Of a stretch of DNA of 64,000 bases, positions 57,801-64,000 are shown in pieces (within the stretch, counting starts at the first letter, position 1; each line of letters begins with the position of its first letter). The notes beneath the pieces were generated by a model. It searched no databases. It had not been told where the DNA came from and saw only the letters and a list, made by a program, of their open reading frames with translations. Origin of the DNA: Hygrocybe punicea (lineage: Eukaryota > Basidiomycota > Agaricomycetes > Agaricales > Hygrophoraceae); assembly GCA_963556145.1 (NCBI GenBank), contig OY744469.1, positions 2,824,767 through 2,888,766 of the forward strand, written 5' to 3'. Made by a program: the position numbers and the translations under genes.

Positions 57801-60312
57801 AATACAATGCTCAATCAGTCCCCCACACGAAAGGCCATGGAGAAAGCGAAGGATACCCAGATTGAAGTGTTAGAGGCGGAGAAGGCGGAGCTGATGGAGA
57901 GAATCCAGACACTTAGGATGACAATGACTGAGATGGGTACTCTGAACAAGCTCACCAATGTTAGCGGCATATCGCCGATTCATCGTCAAGCTTTGTCCAT
58001 GTCCATCAAGACTCCGAAAACACCAGGCGGTCCTCTTAGAGAAGTACGTATAGATGTTGTGATAACGATAAGGTCTTATCTTGTTTACTTCAGATGTCCT
58101 GGTTAAACAATACGGTGTCGGATCCTACCATAGCACCTCTTGTAGCGGAAATCTCGCGCCTACAGCGAGAATTAGACCGTGCCAACGAGAGCATTGACGA
58201 CAAACTTGATAAACTTGGAGAAACTGGGTTGGGTGTCGTAGGTTTGACAAAGAAGTTGGAAGATGCTCGGTCCAGAATCAAAGCTTTAGAAGAAGATATT
58301 GCCAGGTTGTCCAGAAGAGAAGACCGGCGCCTCCACCGTCTTGAAAGAGCCAGGTGCCAGAAGTGCCTTGGCAAAGTTGATTTGCGCGGTCTAGACAGGG
58401 GAGCAGAGGGCGACGAAAGGTGTGTTAAGGTGCTGTCAATTTCGCTCACATCTAAATACATTTGCCTTATTGTAGTTCGTTGGAATCATCGCAACGATCT
58501 ACATCACCAGATCCGCCTACTCCACCAACGAAGACAAGCGAAGCCCTGCGGGAGAATCTGCGAACAGTTAATGCACAATTGGACTCCCTGAAGAAAAAAT
58601 GGGTGGAGGAGAAACATCAGCTTCTGGGAGAGAATGCCGTGCTCCAGAACACTGCGAAGCGCCTGAATGCCGAAGTTCTCGATGCCAAAGCACAAGTGAA
58701 ACGGATTTCTGAAAAAGAAAGAACAGGAATCCAGAAGAAGGCTGGCCTCCAAGAAGTAGACCAATATTTCCTTGATTCTTCGAAAGGCTGCTAAAAGCTG
58801 AACAGGAACTGGATAAAGCCAAAGAAATTATTGTTGATCTCGAAACAGAACTCAAATCGGAGCGTGTCCGGTTAAGATCGTTGACAGTCGAGCAAAACCG
58901 GATTCAGCAAGATAAGAAGGATGTTCTGTTGCAGCTACAAAGAACGGAATCCGTGAGCTGATCGTCAATCTGGAGGTTTAGCAACACTTGACCTTGGTTC
59001 TCAGGACATGGAGGATATAAAAAGACAACTCCATCGAATCAAGCAAGAGAACCACGACTTGGAACAAGAGCTGCGAGGTAGGGAACAGATCTGTCATATT
59101 TGTATAAACTGATCAATCGGAACAGTGAATGCCACCGCCGACCAAAAGGCGCGACTGCTTGAAATCAAGGTTGCGGAGAACAGTGAAACGATCGAACAAT
59201 TGCGACAAGAGCGGTCGTTGCTAACTGCAGATCACAAGGAATTACATTGCCGTTTTTCCGAGATCACTGAAGTGAGTTGTCCCAGTAACATCTGCGATAT
59301 CAAGATTAATGCTCTTCTCATTCATAGCAAGCAAACCGTCTTCAGGACGAATATGCCGCTTCCCAAACTTCTCATGATAACCGTCGCCATCAACTGGACC
59401 TGTACCTCGTCGAAATTGAGGATCTGCGTCGAGCTTTATCTGACCAGGCTACCGAGCTTCAACGAACTGAAGCGGAGAAAAAACGTATCGCAGCTGAAAA
59501 GAGTGATGTAGCGGGGACAGTTGCCGCCCTGGAAGCTGATCTTAAACGTGTTCGCACTGATGCGGAGGCATTCGGTCGAGACTTGAAACTCTTGCGCATC
59601 GAGAAAGAACGGCTGGAGGCTAAGCAAAAGGAGGACTTGTCCAATGTCGAACGAGCGAAGAATCAATCTCAGGCGCAGATCCTATCGCTAAATGAACAGT
59701 TGGAAAGCGAAAAAGAGAAGACGGCGAAAGCGAAAATAGAACTGACAAATCACGTTTGCGTGATGTATGTGTATTTTTGGTGGTCAATGGGATTTGCCCT
59801 GGCTAACTATTTTCCAGAGACGAGCAACAGTTATCAGCAATCAAGCTTCAACACAATAAGGAATGCAAAGGCTTGATGACGCAAATTCGATATCTGAAAG
59901 CCAAGTTTACACGAGAATCATCTTTCCGTTGTGCCCTAGGCTATCAGAAACAGTACTTACTGATTCTACTGTCCAGCATCGAGAAGAGGTCAGTGTTATT
60001 GTCACCTCCAGTGTGCACTTGTTGACCAATTGGACGCTCCGCAGCGAACAGACAGTCGTTGCCGCAATAGCTCGTATAGGTTTCCTGACACCACCGCCTA
60101 CGCCACCGAAGAGAACTCGGTCACTCAAAAGCATAGCATTGTCCGTTGTGTTCATAATACGCGCCAAGTGAGTAGATCATATTCCGAAAGAGATTGCTTC
60201 TGAAGTAATATCCAGACACGCGAGCGATTTTTGGCGAGAGCAGAGCGCATCGAAAGAAGCTATTGCCACCGCACTTCAAGAAGTACGCCGGAGACGAGTA
60301 ACAAATTCTTGA
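54892..60312 (+). CDS. Spindle-pole / microtubule-organising protein with Cnn1N motif and PACT-like C-terminus
   Basis: Starts MALLETPSRIWRRIEDDEG at 54892. The first 550 residues are Ser/Pro-rich and disordered, with NKFRNVAFRKPLARTRTP. The conserved block GVGRFNAGKLNAYLHGLNRR and LQEENEGLVERLKKV matches the centrosomin motif 1 (Cnn1N) that recruits gamma-tubulin complexes. A very long coiled coil follows through about 1500 residues (for example AYAEELEEDAGVAVERIESL, ELEQANREIGRLNTMLNQSP). The C-terminal part has YLKAKFTRESSFRCALGYQK and QYLLILLSSIEK, resembling the PACT targeting domain. After LTPPPTPPKRTRSLKSIALS it ends EVRRRRVTNS at 60310-60312. About ten introns, most in the last 2 kb. 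It is probably the Pcp1/Mto1-type linker that anchors gamma-tubulin at spindle pole bodies. Confidence 0.82.
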
Positions 60313-60499
60313 ATCATCCAGTTATTTTCTCTACTCTTATTCTCCAGAACATGGCATCGCACCTATATTAATTTTGTTCATGGACCTTGGCTGTACTCAG
60401 TACTCAACAACCATCCAATGTATCATTATGTCGTCATTTCGATACTTAGCTGTGTACTCTTGCAAGCGAATCTAAATTATGTTTGTGTGGGAAGGCTTG

Positions 60500-61584
60500 T
60501 CAAACAGGAGGTGTTTTTGTTCGGCTTTGGGAAATGATACGGACGGCATCTTCGGTAAATAGATAGGAAAGGCCACTCCATATTGTTGTCGTCGCAACAA
60601 CCCATCTGGAAAAAGAACAGTCAAGAGGTAGCCAGAAAACTGGCCGGTAGAAAGGCCTACTGCAAGCCCTGAAGGGAAAGACTGAGGTCCATTGGAATGA
60701 TAGGACTGACGGTCGTTAAAGTCATGAGAAGCAATTGCAAGGCAGTGTTTATCTGGTGGAGTGTTTAGCGACTGGATGAAGAAGAAGAAGAAGAAGAAAA
60801 GCTGGATGAAACCTTGCTGATGGCTGTTGGTCTAACTTCGGCTGACGGTATTGAAAAGTCCCAATAACGAGAGAAAGTTTTCTGGAAGCGGGATAGGGTT
60901 CAATTCTGCCATCGAGGAATGCAAAACCAGCTTACTGGGGGTGGCAAGGATGTAAAACGAATGTAAAACGCCGATAGGCTCAATATGACGTCGCGTCCCA
61001 AAACAATCACAGCGAGGGGGACTACGATGTACATAAGTTCATGTTACATGCACACCGAGTGAGGAGAGAAAAAATACGTACGAGGAAGTAAGCCCTTGAT
61101 AGTCAAAGTAATTGTCAAAGTGGTCATGAGGATTTTGTCCGCAGCAGGATCAAGAATTGTCCCGAGGACCGATCGCATGCTGTATCGACGAGCAAGGTAT
61201 CCATCGGCCTTTCGAAGATAAATACTTGCTCAGATCGAATATAACTGGAGAAACGAATAATCAAACCAAGTCTGTAAAGCCAGCGTACAAGAGTAGGGAT
61301 GTTGCGAGATTGAAGTTGCTCTCCAGAATTGACCAACCGAGAACGGGGCACGCTAAAATACGGGAGACGGTCAAGAGATTTGGGAGAGTGTATATGTTCT
61401 CCCGAATGGTCGGTTTCCTTTGATCATTGACTTGGGACAGAGTTCGGGCAGAGCGGGTGAAGGTTCGTTTGCGGCAGGCTGGATTGAGGAGTATATGGGT
61501 AGCCGATAATGCATATCTTGACGCCAGGCCAGTGATGCGAGTCCGAGATACGAAAGCGTGATGGAGGCGACAAACACGGTACAT
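60500..61584 (-). CDS. crd1: Cardiolipin synthase (CDP-alcohol phosphatidyltransferase)
   Basis: Start at 61584: MYRVCRLHHAFVSRTRITG, an Arg-rich, acid-poor leader fitting mitochondrial import. Then ENIYTLPNLLTVSRILACPV and, after an intron, DGYLARRYSMRSVLGTILDP with AADK. This is the CAPT signature DGxxAR(x8)GxxxDxxxD, which binds metal and CDP-diacylglycerol. Later exons give VPLAVIVLGRDVILSLSAF, FSRYWDFSIPSAEVRPTAIS, INTALQLLLMTLTTVSPI and WVVATTTIWSGLSYLFTEDA. Stop at 60500-60502. The enzyme makes cardiolipin from CDP-DAG and phosphatidylglycerol on the inner mitochondrial membrane. Five introns, one containing a (GAA)n run at about 60778-60800. Converges with the spindle-pole gene, 187 bp between stops. 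Confidence 0.92.
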
Positions 61585-61729
61585 TATGGTGGTCACGATC
61601 AGTCGTTATTATATAAATAAGTATTGGTCGAGAGGCCCTGTAATTACAACCGTTCCATTGATTACAGCAAATCCAAATTCGAAGAAGACTGGCGTCGTCA
61701 TGTTGGACCCAACTTGAAAACTTGACCTT

Positions 61730-62743
61730 TCAACGAACTGCAGGTGCACTACTCCAGCTGCAGAGTAACCTGGTACCCCATGAGCATGATATTATCAACC
61801 TCAAAAACGACGAATTCACCATCGACACGGCCTCTTCGACCTCAGCTGCAAACCGTTCAGCAAATTCCTTCATCTCAGCAAACACAGTAGCTCGACAAGT
61901 GGCACAATGGCTTGCTTTCTTTAGAGCTTCGTACACAATGTCCAATCTTGTGACCGTTGCTCCACATGGGCATTTCAGCAGGGCGGCACCGGCGTCTTGC
62001 ATGTATTCGACCCACCACCTGCGCAACGATAGCTCTCCAGAGCCAAAAACCGCAACGGTTTCATCTTGGCTGCAAATTCGGCATCTGGAGTAACCAAATT
62101 GAATGAAAGAATCGAGCGATATCCAGCCAAAGCCTGTAGCGACGGCGTTCGCAGCACTTCCACATGTTTGATGATAGGTCTCGAGTCGATGGAGTGTTCC
62201 AGCAGTGATTCCCTCCAGTTCCGACGTGTATTCTCTTGGAAATATTGGGAACCGCAATGTACTTTTCGCCGCCAATAACATCTCTGCCTCCAGATGGTAG
62301 TGAGCCGCGATGGCAAAAACACGCAATGGTTCCTTGTCGATAAAACGAGGCTCCGTTAACACCGTTTGTATGCGTTTTACCACCCCTTGCATGTCGTACT
62401 TGAGTGCTGCGCCAAGGAGCGTCTGCACTTGTCGTAAATCCTGGAGAACAGGCGCACATCCAGGATGGCAAAACATCAGTAACTTTTGAACTGTTTCGCT
62501 GTCCTCCGTCATGGGAATGACTGCTAGCCCGTCCTCCATCTCATCCCCACCGTTCCCATCCGGGCGTTGCGGCAGGGAAAACATCCCTTCAAAAAACGGG
62601 GAAGCGAAAGAGAGCAAGGACTTGGACATCTTAAAGGCGACATGGCCCGCTGACCGTACGATGATGTCCGCTTTCAGATCCTTGAATGGAGTGGCGTCGT
62701 CAGGTATTGGAGTGCCAGTGGGCGCTGGTGGGAGGGCGGACAT
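61730..62743 (-). CDS. BTB/POZ-domain protein 2
   Basis: Start MSALPPAPTGTPIPDDATPF at 62743. BTB fold: DIIVRSAGHVAFKMSKSLLS, FASPFFEGMFSLPQRPDG, LAVIPMTEDSETVQKLLMFC, ALKYDMQGVVKRIQTVLTE. The C-terminal half has the family pattern LRVFAIAAHYHLEAEMLL, YTSELEGITAGTLHRLETYH and a Cys pair ASHCATCRATVF. An alternative end uses an intron after VSM and stops at 61749-61751, matching the C-terminal exon use of BTB gene 1. Same family as 30564-31734 and the next gene; likely local duplication with the latter. Confidence 0.8.
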   Translation of the reverse strand: MSALPPAPTGTPIPDDATPFKDLKADIIVRSAGHVAFKMSKSLLSFASPFFEGMFSLPQRPDGNGGDEMEDGLAVIPMTEDSETVQKLLMFCHPGCAPVLQDLRQVQTLLGAALKYDMQGVVKRIQTVLTEPRFIDKEPLRVFAIAAHYHLEAEMLLAAKSTLRFPIFPREYTSELEGITAGTLHRLETYHQTCGSAANAVATGFGWISLDSFIQFGYSRCRICSQDETVAVFGSGELSLRRWWVEYMQDAGAALLKCPCGATVTRLDIVYEALKKASHCATCRATVFAEMKEFAERFAAEVEEAVSMVNSSFLRLIISCSWGTRLLCSWSSAPAVR

Positions 62744-63437
62744 TATTAAGAATATAACCTTTGGGAAAAGTCAAGCCACAGTTATATAAGTTTGTAAGGC
62801 CACGCAAGGTGGCAATGCCCACTACCTTTCAATTGTAACAATGTCACAATAACCATTATATGAGTAATTGGGAACTAGAGGAGACATGGGGAAGAATGAT
62901 GCAGATCGGATTCATCGGAATATAAAAAAGTACAAGGACCTTGGCAAGTGCAATAGAAATAAGTACAAGGCAGCAAGTGGGAGGCATAGCAAATAGTAAC
63001 TCAAGGGGAGAGATATGGATGGGGAGCAGACTAAGGAGAGACATGGACTAAGGCCAGATTGCATAAAGCAGACATGGAGGGGGCAAGTGGAACATGAGTG
63101 CAAATTGAACTGGAGAACATACTGGAGTTGTCAAGATCACTGAACGTTACAATGGCTGAGATGACAACATATTGCTACAGTACTTTGTGAGACTACTTCC
63201 TAATCAGGCAGCAGGTTCAACTTCAAGTGCGCACGGATAGACGGCTAATTTTAAACCCAGAAACTTAGTTTTTAGTCATCGGCAATCAAAAGATTGCACA
63301 GCCATCGCATCTTCGAAATCTTCACCAAAACAAGTACCCGACTCGCATTTAAGACCCGGTGGTAAATTTACAACATTATCATGTCCCTCTACAAGTCAAA
63401 GCCCTTACAACGTTATTTCCAGCACTATCTTCTCAAA
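62744..63437. other. Intergenic region between two BTB genes
   Basis: Purine-rich on the plus strand (AGGAGACATGGGG, CAAGGACCTTGGCAAG) with no ORF of note. It probably contains the promoter of BTB gene 2 and the last exon of BTB gene 3, which may end near 63368. Confidence 0.4.
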
Positions 63438-64000
63438 TCAACACTTGCATGAAACAGCAAGAGGCAACATGGGACATACCTCTCCTGTTACTCTATCAAC
63501 CTCTGCGGCAAACATCTCACCAAATTCTCGCATCTCCGCAAATGCTCTGGATCGACAAGTCGCACATCGGCTGGCTTTTCCCAATGCCTCGTCCATTAAA
63601 TCAGCGCTGACGACCGTGGCACCGGCAGGTTTGTCCACCAACGCTGTGGTAGCAGATGTCAAATATTCGAAGAACCACTTGGAGACCCAAAGCCGGCGAT
63701 CACCACCACCACCTATCGCCATCGCCGTACTGTTCCGTTGGCTCTTGCAGTCTGTGCATTCAAACCACACAAAGGATTCGCGCACAATCCACTTGAGGTC
63801 TGTCGCAACCTTGCATGCAATTCGTCCACATCGCTGGTGGTATTCCTGGAGACGATGGTGAACTCCTGCGGTGATATGTTCGAGCTCGGTAATGTACGGT
63901 CTTCCCAGAAGCGGCAGACGAAGTGTTTGTTTGGCAGCTATCCTGGCTTCGGCATGTAGTCTATGGTGACATGCGATTGCGAACACGCGAACTGGATCCT
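63438..64000 (-). CDS. BTB/POZ-domain protein 3, 5' part outside window
   Basis: Open at the right window edge. Visible part starts DPVRVFAIACHHRLHAEARI, then PYITELEHITAGVHHRLQEY and a Cys-pair end ASRCATCRSRAFAEMREFGE. This equals the C-terminal half of the BTB genes at 61730 and 30564, so the BTB domain itself lies outside. A donor gtatgtc after RVTGE suggests a further small exon, with a stop possibly at 63368-63370. Same strand as its neighbour, suggesting tandem duplication. Confidence 0.75.
   Translation of the reverse strand, partial: DPVRVFAIACHHRLHAEARIAAKQTLRLPLLGRPYITELEHITAGVHHRLQEYHQRCGRIACKVATDLKWIVRESFVWFECTDCKSQRNSTAMAIGGGGDRRLWVSKWFFEYLTSATTALVDKPAGATVVSADLMDEALGKASRCATCRSRAFAEMREFGEMFAAEVDRVTGEVCPMLPLAVSCKC

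Noticed and set aside
60777..60800. (GAA)n run as a functional repeat
   Set aside because: Lies in a short intron of crd1 and is a simple microsatellite with no further evidence.
1..64000. tRNA genes, rRNA and CRISPR arrays
   Set aside because: I looked for B-box-like GGTTCGA motifs with a matching A-box and cloverleaf. The few GTTCAA/GTTCGA hits lie in coding or intron sequence. CRISPR is not expected in a fungal genome and no spaced repeat array exists.

Overview
This window is nuclear DNA of a filamentous basidiomycete, most likely an Agaricomycete (mushroom-forming fungus). Genes carry many very short introns (about 50-60 nt, GT..AG). Several families are typical of that group: a DUF6534 membrane protein, BTB proteins in multiple copies, a HAD-terpene cyclase fusion and a multi-TM hybrid histidine kinase. 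The repeats show CpG-directed decay. Gene models below were spliced by eye, so exon edges are tentative unless given.

Left part (1-36.7 kb) is a dense euchromatic gene block. In order: a class V PLP-dependent enzyme cut by the window edge; a DUF6534 membrane protein; Pol III subunit Rpc25 (-) head-to-head with a Rim2-type mitochondrial pyrimidine nucleotide carrier (+); a pseudokinase-ARM repeat fusion (-); two tandem DUF2306 membrane proteins separated by an AT-rich spacer with a 69-bp minisatellite; a decayed VPS10/sortilin copy (-); a RING-coiled-coil protein; a hybrid histidine kinase; ribosomal protein L11 (-) head-to-head with ESCRT-II Vps25 (+); a HIRIP3/DEK-C-like nuclear protein (-); a BTB protein (-); a second RING-coiled-coil protein (-) head-to-head with a She3-like coiled-coil protein (+); and a nitronate monooxygenase.

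Middle part (about 36.7-50.4 kb) is a transposon graveyard. A minus-strand Ty1/copia element is broken up by nested insertions. A second, internally deleted copy lies in inverted orientation, so the RT-RNase H-LTR portions form arms of about 2.2 kb. Two non-autonomous hAT-like elements have perfect 8-bp target-site duplications, and a foldback element with 373-bp arms sits in one LTR. Most stops, lost catalytic residues and differences between the copies compared here are CpG transitions, as expected from cytosine methylation and deamination.

Right part (50.4-64 kb) returns to genes: a HAD-like/class II terpene cyclase with a C-terminal membrane anchor (-), a large Cnn1N/PACT-type spindle-pole protein (+), cardiolipin synthase (-) and two more BTB genes (-), the last cut by the window end. 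The housekeeping genes show no operon-like logic. The accessory interest lies in the terpene cyclase, the pseudokinase-ARM protein, the VPS10 relic and the repeat cluster.
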